DNA from: Candidatus Phocaeicola excrementigallinarum
GTDB lineage: Bacteria > Bacteroidota > Bacteroidia > Bacteroidales > Bacteroidaceae
Assembly: GCA_019120125.1 (NCBI GenBank)
Contig: DWVR01000082.1
Span: 1 to 46,615, forward strand
Direction: 5' to 3'
DNA: 46,615 bases
Positions 1 to 8,827 of the stretch are shown piece after piece (position 1 is the stretch's first letter; each line of letters begins with the position of its first letter). The position numbers and the translations under genes were made by a program. The notes below the pieces were generated by a model. It made no database searches and had not been told where the DNA came from. It saw only the letters and a list, made by a program, of their open reading frames with translations.

Positions 1-1179
1 CAGCACGAACACTTCCAGATAAAGTGCCGCCTGTGTGTTGCCGGTACCGGAAATTCCGTTGAAATAGATATTCGCCACCGAAGCGATCAGCATGGCCGCA
101 CATACCACATAGAGTGAAGAGACCGACTCCGTGAGCAACGCCGCCTCGTTGGTGTAGACCGACAGGATGGCATGAGGGAATACCGCGCACAAACCTACAC
201 AGATAACCATGATAAGAAACGACATCCGGGCTATCTTGCCCAACAGAGCCATCACATGGTCCACTCCGCCCGCTCCGATGAGATTGCTCACCAACGTATT
301 GGCGGTGGTCGACAACGACTGGGCCGGAATCAGCAGCACCACGTACACGCTCCGCACGATGTTGGCTATGGCCAGCTGACGCTGTCCGAGCCGTTCCAAC
401 GCCATGAAGAACACGAACCAGATGCCCATCGAAAAGAAGTACTGCACCATCGTGAAGCAGGAGATGTGAAGGATACGCAACACCATTCCTCCGTCGAAAC
501 CGGGAATGCGGTTCAGTCCGTATTTCCGGCGGTCAACCTTGGCATACGTATATATAAGGTAGAATATCAACGACGAAGCCTCGGAAATGACCGACGCCAG
601 CGCCGCGCCGCGGATTCCCATTTCGGGCATACCCAGACGGCCGAACACCAGACCGTAGTTGAACACGACATTGACCAATGCCATCACCACCGCACTCATG
701 GTCAGCACCTTGGTACGGGTGATCCCGATATACAGGGCGCGGAACATCACATTGAGGAAAGCAAACAGGAATCCCCACATACGCCATATATAGAACTCGT
801 AGGTAGCCTCAAAAATCGCATCGGAAGTAATCAGCAGGCGGATGAGCGGTCCGGCCACAAAATACATCAGTCCCAGCAACAGCACCGCCATGATCAGACT
901 GAAAGCGGAACCTTGCCACATGATGGGACCTACCGCCCGGTAATTGCCCTCACCGTTACGGCGTGCGATCATGATCTGCGAACCGACACTGAAACCGAAC
1001 GCCACGGTATAGAAACAGATATAAAGCAACCCACCCATGGCGGCGGCACCCAATGCCACCTCACTTACATGGCCCAGAAAGGCCGTATCCGTCACATTGA
1101 TCACGTTCTGCGCAATCAGTCCCAGAAAAATGGGATAGGTGACGTGCCAGATTTCCTTGTTTGAATAAGTCGTCGTCAT
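1..1179 (-). CDS. MATE-family multidrug efflux transporter (partial, C-terminus outside window)
   Basis: Inner-membrane exporter of the MATE (NorM/DinF-like) family, which extrudes drugs or metabolites using a Na+ or H+ gradient. The reading frame starts at the ATG at 1179 (MTTTYSNKEIW) and stays open for 393 codons to the window edge, so roughly the last 40-60 residues are missing. Visible family features are the N-terminal PIFLGLIAQNVINVTDTAF stretch, a run of hydrophobic helices, and a second half that repeats the first (family members have two six-helix halves). It is transcribed divergently from the FadL-like gene and has its own Bacteroidetes-type promoter 25 nt upstream of the start. 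Substrate cannot be told from sequence. Family assignment is firm. Confidence 0.93.
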   Translation of the reverse strand, partial: MTTTYSNKEIWHVTYPIFLGLIAQNVINVTDTAFLGHVSEVALGAAAMGGLLYICFYTVAFGFSVGSQIMIARRNGEGNYRAVGPIMWQGSAFSLIMAVLLLGLMYFVAGPLIRLLITSDAIFEATYEFYIWRMWGFLFAFLNVMFRALYIGITRTKVLTMSAVVMALVNVVFNYGLVFGRLGMPEMGIRGAALASVISEASSLIFYLIYTYAKVDRRKYGLNRIPGFDGGMVLRILHISCFTMVQYFFSMGIWFVFFMALERLGQRQLAIANIVRSVYVVLLIPAQSLSTTANTLVSNLIGAGGVDHVMALLGKIARMSFLIMVICVGLCAVFPHAILSVYTNEAALLTESVSSLYVVCAAMLIASVANIYFNGISGTGNTQAALYLEVFVL

Positions 1180-1204
1180 AGATACTATGTGTTTGAAATG
1201 TCTG

Positions 1205-1234
1205 CAAAGGTACAAATTTTACCACTCACCGCAA
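1205..1234 (-). promoter_or_regulatory. Bacteroidetes-type promoter for the MATE gene
   Basis: On the minus strand TACCTTTG (1205-1212) matches the TAnnTTTG -7 consensus, with TTG (1232-1234) 19 nt upstream. The predicted transcript start is about 20 nt before the ATG at 1179. Confidence 0.75.
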
Positions 1235-1302
1235 AACGCACTCCATCTGCAAGCCATAGTTTCAGAAGAAACGATTATATCTAAAATTATTCCACGGAAA
1301 AC

Positions 1303-1333
1303 TTGGTTCGTATGAGTTATCCCACTATTTTTG
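1303..1333 (+). promoter_or_regulatory. Bacteroidetes-type promoter for the FadL-like gene
   Basis: TTG (1303-1305) is followed 20 nt later by TATTTTTG (1326-1333), a match to TAnnTTTG. The start codon at 1366 lies about 25 nt after the predicted transcript start. Confidence 0.75.
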
Positions 1334-1365
1334 CGCCCCATATTACAAACCCTAACACATCGATA

Positions 1366-2742
1366 ATGAAAAAGATTCTTTTGGCCGGAGCGGCGGCCCT
1401 GCTTTTTCCGGCGGCTGTCCTTGCCGGAGACTACCTGACCAACACGAACCAACACGCGGCCTTCCTGCGCATGATGGCACGCGGAGCCTCCGTTGACATC
1501 GACGGAGTGTACAGCAACCCGGCGGGTCTCGCCTTTCTGCCTGAAAACGGATTCCACCTTTCACTCACAGGGCAAAGCGCGTTCCAGACACGAGACATAG
1601 AAGCGAGCACCGGACTCTGGACTATGGACGGCAACTATACCACGCGCCGCTATGAAGGCAAGGCCTCGGCTCCTCTCGTTCCTTCGTTCCAGGGAGCCTA
1701 CAAGAACGGAAACTGGGTAATCTCCGCCGGGTTCGCCATCACGGGAGGAGGTGGAAAGGCATCGTTCGACAAGGGTCTCCCGATGTTCGACGCACTGGCC
1801 ACCGGACTGATCACCTCCGCCTCACAAGGCAAGCTCACTCCCGACATGTATGACATCAACACGGCCATGGACGGCAAGCAATATATCTATGGCGTGCAAT
1901 TGGGACTGAGTTACAAGATCGCCGACTGGGTGTCCGTGTTCGTGGGAGGACGAATGAACTACTTCTCCGGCGGATACGAGGGATTCCTCACGGCCAAGCT
2001 GGGCGAGAAATACGCCCCGATGGCTCCGGCCTTCGGACTGGAGGACGAGCGTCTGGCAAGCATCGAGCTGGATTGCGGACAAAGCGGATGGGGACTGACT
2101 CCGATCATAGGTGCCGACTTCAAGCTGGGACGATGGAACATCGGCATGAAATATGAATTCAAGACCAATCTGAACATTGAGAACAAGACACGCAAGATGG
2201 AGCTTTACCGGGTAAGCGAAAGCTATCTGGCCGCCTATCAGGACGGAGTGAACACCCCCAACGACCTCCCCGCCATGCTCTCGCTGGCCGCCGGATATGA
2301 AATCCTGCCCAATCTGAGAGCTTCGGTGGAATACCATTTCTTCGATGACAAACATGCCGGAATGGCTCCTGTGACTCTGCCAGACGGCTCTACCGTAGGC
2401 AAGCAGAAAACGTTGGAACACGGTACGCACGAGTATCTGACCGGACTGGAATGGGACATCACCAAGCACCTTACGGTGAGCGGCGGTTTCCAGAAAACCA
2501 ACTACGGGCTGAGCGATGATTTCCAGACCGATACCAGTTTCTATTGCGACTCCTACTCGCTGGGCTTCGGCGCACGCCTCAACCTGACCGAGGCATGGAG
2601 CATGGACATTGCCTATTTCTGGACAAACTACAGCGACTACACCAAGAAAACAGCTAACTACAACGGCATGGGAATGCCCGGAACAGACATCTACTCGCGC
2701 ACCAACAAGGTGTTCGGTCTGAGCCTGAACTACAACTTCTGA
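1366..2742 (+). CDS. OmpP1/FadL-type outer membrane transport protein
   Basis: Predicted outer-membrane beta-barrel of the FadL/OmpP1/TodX family, which moves hydrophobic compounds such as fatty acids across the outer membrane. The 458-residue product starts with a clean signal peptide (MKKILLAGAAALLFPAAVLA) and then shows the family N-terminus: an Asn- and Ala-rich hatch segment and the NPAGLAFLP motif typical of the plug. Alternating amphipathic strands and a terminal aromatic residue (LSLNYNF) fit a barrel. An in-frame upstream start at 1303 would precede the promoter, so the ATG at 1366 was chosen. It stands alone, divergent from the MATE gene and followed by a terminator hairpin. The ligand is unknown. 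Confidence 0.88.
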   Translation: MKKILLAGAAALLFPAAVLAGDYLTNTNQHAAFLRMMARGASVDIDGVYSNPAGLAFLPENGFHLSLTGQSAFQTRDIEASTGLWTMDGNYTTRRYEGKASAPLVPSFQGAYKNGNWVISAGFAITGGGGKASFDKGLPMFDALATGLITSASQGKLTPDMYDINTAMDGKQYIYGVQLGLSYKIADWVSVFVGGRMNYFSGGYEGFLTAKLGEKYAPMAPAFGLEDERLASIELDCGQSGWGLTPIIGADFKLGRWNIGMKYEFKTNLNIENKTRKMELYRVSESYLAAYQDGVNTPNDLPAMLSLAAGYEILPNLRASVEYHFFDDKHAGMAPVTLPDGSTVGKQKTLEHGTHEYLTGLEWDITKHLTVSGGFQKTNYGLSDDFQTDTSFYCDSYSLGFGARLNLTEAWSMDIAYFWTNYSDYTKKTANYNGMGMPGTDIYSRTNKVFGLSLNYNF

Positions 2743-2871
2743 CTTTTGTCAGAATGCTTCCATTTTTTTCTGACACCATATCAGAAAGAAAGCATTTTCC
2801 GGTTTTCTAAAACAAGCATTTTACAGAAATTTCTCCATCCGGAAAGCGTTTGTTAATTAATGTATATCGAC

Positions 2872-2911
2872 ACCCCTTTCAGAAACCCTTCTGGAAGGGG
2901 TGACTTTTTCC
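2872..2911 (+). terminator. Intrinsic terminator after the FadL-like gene
   Basis: A 13-bp stem (2872-2884 with 2889-2901, one G-U pair) and 4-nt loop ACCC are followed by a GACTTTTTC T-tract. It lies 130 nt after the stop codon; the interval 2743-2871 holds smaller repeats of TCAGAA and AAGCATTTT and no gene. Confidence 0.8.
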
Positions 2912-2922
2912 GGTCCTCCCCC

Positions 2923-3010
2923 AAAACGCCCCGACATTTCAAGGAAAATGTCCCGATATTTCAAGATAAACATCCCGACATTCCAGCAAAAACGTCCTGA
3001 CGTTTCAAGA
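2923..3010. repeat. Four-unit 22-nt imperfect tandem repeat array (site A)
   Basis: Four contiguous units of exactly 22 nt begin at 2923, 2945, 2967 and 2989. Each follows the pattern AAAACGTC, then two variable bases, then GACATTTCAAGA, with a few substitutions per unit. The array lies between two convergent genes. It belongs to the same sequence family as the array at 27774-27861 and the hairpin at 38002-38045; the unit at 2989 matches the 27774 family at about 17 of 22 positions. Confidence 0.85.
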
Positions 3011-3312
3011 AGAGCTGGAAAATCCGGCACAGCATGCTTCCAAATATAACCTTCACATTCTATTTCGAGACTGCGAAAGGACAAAACCCGTATGACTTCA
3101 AATCACTTTTTCACCTTACAATCCCGTCAATCTGTCGCATAACGGAGATTAACAAAGACTTTCTGCATTACAAAACGGCAACATGCCATACATGCCGCAT
3201 TCCGCCGGACAATTCTCCCTGGATTCTTTCCGGCCATCCTTGGTCCGAATCCATCCAACGGATTCCTGAACGTCCCGGATTATCAAAATGACAGACTGGC
3301 AATTTGTCAGAT
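3011..3312. other. Intergenic stretch with no supported gene
   Basis: About 300 nt between the repeat array and the 3' end of the mutarotase gene. Short open frames here have no recognisable family features, start context or promoter. Nothing else is supported. Confidence 0.6.
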
Positions 3313-3636
3313 TCAGTCGCAATGGAACAGTTCTTCCATTTCCGCCCACCACTCTCCGGGCTTCCTGTCCGGATAAGGCTTCTGGCAAGGTCCGCAAAGC
3401 TTCCACCACTCCTGCGTCACAGGGTCGGCCGCCATCTTCGCCATGTCCGCCTCGTAATCCTCGCCTACATACTCATAATATCCAAAGCACACCCCGTTTC
3501 TGTAATAAATGGAATAATTGCGGATATTGCACTGCTTTATCATCTCGATGACTTTCGGCCATACGGCGGCATGAAGCCGCTTGTACTCTTCCAACTTCTC
3601 CATGTGAACTCCAATAATGCTTCCTATACGTTTCAT
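3313..3636 (-). CDS. L-rhamnose mutarotase family protein (RhaM-like)
   Basis: A 107-residue protein of the RhaM/DUF718 family, cytoplasmic enzymes that interconvert alpha and beta anomers of L-rhamnose. It aligns end to end with the roughly 104-residue E. coli enzyme and keeps the expected active-site positions: Tyr18, His22, Tyr41 and the tandem Trp77-Trp78. The start at 3636 is preceded by an AGGTGA-like ribosome binding site. No other rhamnose catabolic gene is present in this window, so the physiological sugar may differ (the family also contains fucose-type mutarotases). It is a single-gene unit converging on the FadL-like gene. Confidence 0.88.
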   Translation of the reverse strand: MKRIGSIIGVHMEKLEEYKRLHAAVWPKVIEMIKQCNIRNYSIYYRNGVCFGYYEYVGEDYEADMAKMAADPVTQEWWKLCGPCQKPYPDRKPGEWWAEMEELFHCD

Positions 3637-3671
3637 CTCACCTAAATATTAATAGTAAATCAATCTCGCGG

Positions 3672-3679
3672 CAAAATTA
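3672..3679 (-). promoter_or_regulatory. Candidate -7 element for the RhaM-like gene
   Basis: Minus-strand TAATTTTG matches TAnnTTTG about 35 nt before the start codon at 3636. No good TTG element sits 19-20 nt further upstream, so confidence is moderate. Confidence 0.5.
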
Positions 3680-3850
3680 GTATTTTGCCCTACATAAAAT
3701 GCATCTCCGCACAGAAAACTTTGCAAATGTGTATAATTTAGACCAAAATCCTAACATATTTTCCGCTTATGCTTGATTTCTAAAATATTTTTTATAATTT
3801 GCAGGGACTAATCAATTTTATTATATCCAATACTATAAAAACAAATATTT

Positions 3851-4576
3851 ATGGACAACGGAAAAAACAATGAAAACCTCAAAATGGAAGGAACATCTAA
3901 AGACACTAAAGAATGTTTTTTAAATAATAAAAAATTTTGTAAGCGAGAAACAACATCAAAATACGAAACAAATATTTTTGCTAAAGGAAATGGAATGCCA
4001 ATAGAAGTGCATACAAAATCTGGCAACCCTATAGAAGTGAATATAAATTCCCAATTAACCACCAAAGATATTTATTACACCTTGTGCCAACGCCGGGATT
4101 TCACATTAACACAATTATGGCAACAATGCATACTCATGAGCATTTTCTTATTATTATGCATCAGTGGATACATTCTAATTCACATATTTCTTAAAGAATC
4201 AGTTATTGAATTGCAAAAATTAAATAGACTTTTATTTGTAATCAGCAACATAGTATCCGTAATATGGGTTATAATAGCAAAATATACTCAAAAATATTAT
4301 AAATCATATAACCAAGCTATTTCAGAGTTAGAACAGAATATTCAATATGCTACTCCAAAAACAAAAAACTACACAAACATTCACGCCAACACCCAAAATG
4401 AAATAATATATTTATATTCATATTTACTCAATATACTCTTAGGGGCATTAATAATAGGCACGGGAATATACTTCAATTGGGAACAGGAGAATAAAAGTAA
4501 TTTGTTATTATTCATAGGACTATCATTAATCCTCCCTTATAAACTTATATGGATAAAAATTTGCAAATTAATATGA
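3851..4576 (+). CDS. Four-helix membrane protein, partner of the downstream KAP-like NTPase
   Basis: A 241-residue protein that I cannot assign to a named family. Residues 1-85 are hydrophilic and Lys/Asn-rich, with a short internal repeat (MPIEVHTK and NPIEVNIN). Four predicted membrane helices follow at about 92-114, 124-144, 186-207 and 216-236. A polar segment after helix 2 (AKYTQKYYKSYNQAISELE) recalls small membrane partners of nucleotide-sensing conflict systems, but this is only a resemblance. The stop codon overlaps the preferred start of the NTPase gene in an ATGA arrangement, implying translational coupling. The base composition is strikingly AT-rich compared with flanking housekeeping genes, which suggests horizontal acquisition. 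A near-consensus promoter element (TATAATTTG) lies about 50 nt upstream. Confidence 0.85.
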   Translation: MDNGKNNENLKMEGTSKDTKECFLNNKKFCKRETTSKYETNIFAKGNGMPIEVHTKSGNPIEVNINSQLTTKDIYYTLCQRRDFTLTQLWQQCILMSIFLLLCISGYILIHIFLKESVIELQKLNRLLFVISNIVSVIWVIIAKYTQKYYKSYNQAISELEQNIQYATPKTKNYTNIHANTQNEIIYLYSYLLNILLGALIIGTGIYFNWEQENKSNLLLFIGLSLILPYKLIWIKICKLI

Positions 4577-7500
4577 GCTCCTACGACAAATATTCCTCCC
4601 GCAACAAACGCATCAATATACCGCTGGAGAATTTCCGCTTCTTCCATCAGCCAAGCTCCGATGAGGAGGTTGACCCCAAATACATCAGCCGACAGAACGC
4701 GGAGCATCAGTTAAAAAACTGGCTGGAAGAAGAAAAAACCAACCACGGCGTATATTTGGTGACAGGGTATCGCGGAATGGGCAAATCCAGCCTGGTCGGT
4801 AAGGTGTTGAACGACTTGAAGGGAAAGCCATACTATGTCCTGAAAGTCAATCTCGGACAAGAAAACATCAATGAAAAAGAGCTCCTGCGGATTGTCGCAA
4901 AAATGCTGTATGAAAAGACCTGCGAGAAATTGCAACCGACTGCAAAATGGTATTGTTCCACATGGTTTTGTGGCATACTCTCTCTTCTGATAACAATATT
5001 CTTCATAGTATTCAGCAACTGGAATAATATCCAAAACTGGCTCTTGTCTGCCTTTAATATAACTCCAGATATAAATTGGATAACATTTATCATTACTCTT
5101 ATAACGGCATGGGCAATCATTTACTTCTTAACCAGCTTGTTGATTCTTTTCATCTCTTTTCTAAAAAATAAACAAGAAAACAAAATAATAAAGGAAGCCC
5201 TTAAAAAGCTGAAGAATCTATGCACACGACTGAACGCGACGGTTTCTTATGAAAACGGGTACAAACTGTCTTTTAAAGGCGGCGGCATATCGCACAAGCA
5301 AAACCAGAATCTTGAATCCGCAAGCGTGCAGGAAATTGAATACGAGCTGATACAGTTCCTAAAGACAATAAAAGAATGCAGGAAAGACGTGAAATTCGTT
5401 ATCGTGCTGGACGAGCTGGACAAAACAGAGCCATCCGGAAATGACGAAAAAACCGGAATGGACATACCGGATTATGGGAAAGTAGAGTCGAAACCGGACC
5501 AGCATGTGACAAGCCGCGAAAGGCGGCAGGAAGTGTTGCGCATCATCGCGAACATGAAATTCTTCCTTACCACTGCACAGGCCTATTTCATCTTCATCGC
5601 CGGACGGGAACTGTACGAAGCTTTCCAAGCCGACATGTCGGACCGCGATTTCACAATCAGCAGCATTTTCACGAACGTGCTGAATATCGACAGCTTCCTG
5701 ACATCCAGCAGAAACGCGAACAATACGGCTTTGATGACGGAACAATTTATCTGCAAACAGCTTTTCCCCAAGGAAATCAAAGAAATCATCAAAGAAAGAC
5801 ATAAGGAAAGTCGGTACGACAAAAACAATCCGTATTGCCTGAAAAACTATTACTATTACCGTTTGGAGAAAGACAAGGAGAACGAGAAGCCATCACAAAA
5901 AGACGCGATCTGGAGGGAAGTGTTGTTCCTCTACCATTTCACGCATTACCTGACCTACATCAGCAACGGCTCTCCCAAAAAGATGAGCATGTTCTTTGAA
6001 AAGAATGTCCGGAACGGCACGTATCTGAATGAAAATAAAAAAACAGGAGGAGATACAGACATACCCGAAGGATTCTATCTTTCTTTCGGCTATTATACCC
6101 AACAGAAGATCAACTTTATCCATTACCTGACTTATCCGGTGATGCAGTCCGTCATCAACATGTCGAACATGTACGGGGACAAATTGTTGGTATCCGCTTC
6201 CTTCCTGATCAGCCACATCTATAAATTTCATAACAACGGTTTCTCATGGCGGAACATCGAGCAGACTCCGGAGTTGCAGGAAATCAACAAAACGCCTGAA
6301 ATCAGGGAGTTCATCAGCTCGGTCATCGATTACCTCAACCACACACACCTCACGACAATCGTGTGCGGACTATACCATTACAAGTTCCCGATGCGGATAA
6401 CGGAAGAAATCTCCTTCTTTTCAAAAGTGTCGAACGAGGTCTCCTCGTTGTTCAACTTTTCTTTGGACCAGTCCAAGGCACTCAAGGAACACTACATGAA
6501 TCTGCTGGCTTATTACAGGACACAGAACAACTCCCCATCCTTGTACCAACAAGAAAGCATACACCATTCGCTGGGAGATGTCTACATGATGGAGGAAAAC
6601 TATTCCAAGGCCATCGGAGAATATAAGACGTGTGTAGACTTGGTCATGACAGGAAAAAACACGATGGAACACTCTTTGAACGATGTGCTGTTCGCCACCC
6701 GCACCATGCTGAAATTAGGACTGGCACACGAGAAAAGGAAAACCGACAACTCCGCTTTCATCGTCTACGGAACATTGATCAATTACCTGAAAGAAATCAA
6801 AAACAACAAAACCAACTCGATACTTTTCGAGGACATACGCATCATGCATCTGGCTATTCTGGCAAAATTATATGTGCTGGAGAAACTGGACACGGACGGA
6901 ATAAAATGCCATCATGTCAAACAAGCCATTGATGATTTCAACGAATTGATGCAAACGGGAACTTATTTCCCATTCTATATGAACATATCCCAAACAAGTG
7001 ATATAGTACAAGCAGATTTCTATAGAAAACTGGGAGACATACTTTACTATAAAAATAGTAAGTTCTCTACAAATCCTGATCTTAAAATAAAATCAGCTTA
7101 TGAAGCTTATATTGAAAGCTTAAAGATATTAGACTTGAATAATACAAACGATAAAAACCAACAAGTACAATATGTCTTTAAACAATCATTCAAAGAAACA
7201 GATAAAAACAATTCCACCAATAAAAGAGACAATTTTCTATACAACATAGGGCTTGTCTGCGAGTCATTAGGACACGTCAGCTATTCTGACTATGAAGAAC
7301 ATGAAAATCAAGGAGTTTATCACAAGGTTTTTTTTGAAAAACTTATAAACAAATTAAAGACAAAGAGCAAAGATATAAACATAGAAGCAAAGAACAACCT
7401 GGAGCGAAGCATCCTGTATTATCTGGCCGCGTCACGCTATTACAACGCATCATGCGAAAGAAACCTGTCCAGCCAGTGCTATATAGAAATCATATTGGCT

Positions 7501-8763
7501 CTCTCATCCTACATGCCGACCATCAAGGAAAAAGGGAAAGTACCGGGAAAAGAGTTCAGAGACTTCCTGGACCTCATGGTGCATTTCCTTTTGATCTGCA
7601 AACACCGCCAATACGAGCACATCCATCTTTCTGAAATAAACACACTGAAATGGATGCAAGGACGCGAATTGTACGAATACATCGAATTATGCGACTTGTC
7701 CATCGCACCGGATATAGAAGAAATCGTTTATGCGTATTATACAATCAAACTGGATCTGGCCATTCTTTACGATGGAAAGAGACATCAAGATGCAGAAAAA
7801 GAAAGGAACAGCCTTGTCAAATTCTATAAAAGCCGCCTGATGACGGGCAAAATCACATGCAGCACCCTGACATCTTCCATCCTGAACCAGAGACTGAAAG
7901 CACGCTTCAACGAATTTCTGTTATCAGAATTATTGGGCATTGAGGAAGATAAATTAAAGGATGCCACTTTGGAGGATTTGATGTCATTCCAAGAACGTGA
8001 CATCTTTAGAAGCCCGTGGATTAAAGCACTTTTCCAAGAAGGGGAAGGAGAAAAATATGAAGATAAATTTGATGTGCTGGAGTTCTTGATCAGCGACGGG
8101 AATTTTTGTCTGTCCAGCATACTGGAGAAAATCATTCCGCTACGAAATACAACGTTGTTCAACAACTCCTTTAAAGGTGACATTTACTATCATCTGATGA
8201 GATTCACGCACCTGTATAAACTGCTGTACTGCTATTACAGTTATGTCGACCCTTCAAACAGGAGAAAAATCGACCTGTATCTGAGCAATTGCAGAATCAA
8301 GGGAGAAGAATTCCCGGAAGGACAACTGATAGCGACAATCAAGCAAGAGATCAATAACGAGAATGACGGTAACACAATCAATGTATATTCCGTCAACCTG
8401 CCCTCAGACGTGGAAGAACGGCGCAATAACTTCCTGAAAAAGATGACTTATGCCACCAAGCGGACAAACCCGAGCAAAACAATCAAAATATATCTGGCTG
8501 AAAACGCCATTTATTATTACACACAAGCCTGGCAGGTACACAACCAGGGAAAAAGTTACCAACTGATGATACGCAACCTGCACTTTCTGGATGACGACTT
8601 GAACAACAACACCTGCCAGTTCTATATGACCATAGAACGCTTGCTCATAAAAAACAAAACTATCCAAAAACGGATAGAAGAATTAAAAGAATTATATAAA
8701 AACTCTTATTATTATAAGGCGGACAGCTATTTCATAAAAGAAGAAAATATGGAAGATTCCTGA
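4573..8763 (+). CDS. KAP-like P-loop NTPase with inserted membrane helices and helical-repeat C-terminus
   Basis: A very large (1396-residue) predicted membrane-anchored NTPase. Near the N-terminus is a Walker A motif (GYRGMGKSS, residues 65-73). Two hydrophobic helices follow at about 130-149 and 169-197, and then a Walker B motif (FVIVLDELDK, around 275-284). Membrane segments inserted between Walker A and B are the hallmark of the KAP family of P-loop NTPases. The remaining roughly 1000 residues are alpha-helical with TPR-like stretches (for example around residues 660-900). The start was placed at 4573, where ATGA overlaps the stop of the upstream membrane protein; an in-frame ATG at 4549 would add eight residues. 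Base composition is mosaic: AT-rich around 4960-5210 and 6950-7390 and host-like elsewhere. Some KAP proteins (PifA of plasmid F) exclude phages; a defence role here is inference. A STAND-type ATPase is the main alternative. Confidence 0.82.
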   Translation: MSSYDKYSSRNKRINIPLENFRFFHQPSSDEEVDPKYISRQNAEHQLKNWLEEEKTNHGVYLVTGYRGMGKSSLVGKVLNDLKGKPYYVLKVNLGQENINEKELLRIVAKMLYEKTCEKLQPTAKWYCSTWFCGILSLLITIFFIVFSNWNNIQNWLLSAFNITPDINWITFIITLITAWAIIYFLTSLLILFISFLKNKQENKIIKEALKKLKNLCTRLNATVSYENGYKLSFKGGGISHKQNQNLESASVQEIEYELIQFLKTIKECRKDVKFVIVLDELDKTEPSGNDEKTGMDIPDYGKVESKPDQHVTSRERRQEVLRIIANMKFFLTTAQAYFIFIAGRELYEAFQADMSDRDFTISSIFTNVLNIDSFLTSSRNANNTALMTEQFICKQLFPKEIKEIIKERHKESRYDKNNPYCLKNYYYYRLEKDKENEKPSQKDAIWREVLFLYHFTHYLTYISNGSPKKMSMFFEKNVRNGTYLNENKKTGGDTDIPEGFYLSFGYYTQQKINFIHYLTYPVMQSVINMSNMYGDKLLVSASFLISHIYKFHNNGFSWRNIEQTPELQEINKTPEIREFISSVIDYLNHTHLTTIVCGLYHYKFPMRITEEISFFSKVSNEVSSLFNFSLDQSKALKEHYMNLLAYYRTQNNSPSLYQQESIHHSLGDVYMMEENYSKAIGEYKTCVDLVMTGKNTMEHSLNDVLFATRTMLKLGLAHEKRKTDNSAFIVYGTLINYLKEIKNNKTNSILFEDIRIMHLAILAKLYVLEKLDTDGIKCHHVKQAIDDFNELMQTGTYFPFYMNISQTSDIVQADFYRKLGDILYYKNSKFSTNPDLKIKSAYEAYIESLKILDLNNTNDKNQQVQYVFKQSFKETDKNNSTNKRDNFLYNIGLVCESLGHVSYSDYEEHENQGVYHKVFFEKLINKLKTKSKDINIEAKNNLERSILYYLAASRYYNASCERNLSSQCYIEIILALSSYMPTIKEKGKVPGKEFRDFLDLMVHFLLICKHRQYEHIHLSEINTLKWMQGRELYEYIELCDLSIAPDIEEIVYAYYTIKLDLAILYDGKRHQDAEKERNSLVKFYKSRLMTGKITCSTLTSSILNQRLKARFNEFLLSELLGIEEDKLKDATLEDLMSFQERDIFRSPWIKALFQEGEGEKYEDKFDVLEFLISDGNFCLSSILEKIIPLRNTTLFNNSFKGDIYYHLMRFTHLYKLLYCYYSYVDPSNRRKIDLYLSNCRIKGEEFPEGQLIATIKQEINNENDGNTINVYSVNLPSDVEERRNNFLKKMTYATKRTNPSKTIKIYLAENAIYYYTQAWQVHNQGKSYQLMIRNLHFLDDDLNNNTCQFYMTIERLLIKNKTIQKRIEELKELYKNSYYYKADSYFIKEENMEDS

Positions 8764-8827
8764 CAGTTTGTATAAGTCAAAAAAAATCACGAATATTGCA
8801 GATACAAACCTAAAAAACGACCTGAAC

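Noticed and set aside
172..1164. Long plus-strand open frame (330 codons)
   Set aside because: It is antisense to the clear MATE transporter frame, is rich in His/Gln/Arg as expected for a shadow frame, and has no family features.
2923..3010. Possible CRISPR array
   Set aside because: The units are contiguous 22-nt imperfect repeats with no unique spacers, and no cas gene is present. The same applies to 27774-27861 and 45445-45532.
3034..3291. Small open frame between the repeat array and the mutarotase gene
   Set aside because: No ribosome binding site, promoter or family features; composition looks non-coding.
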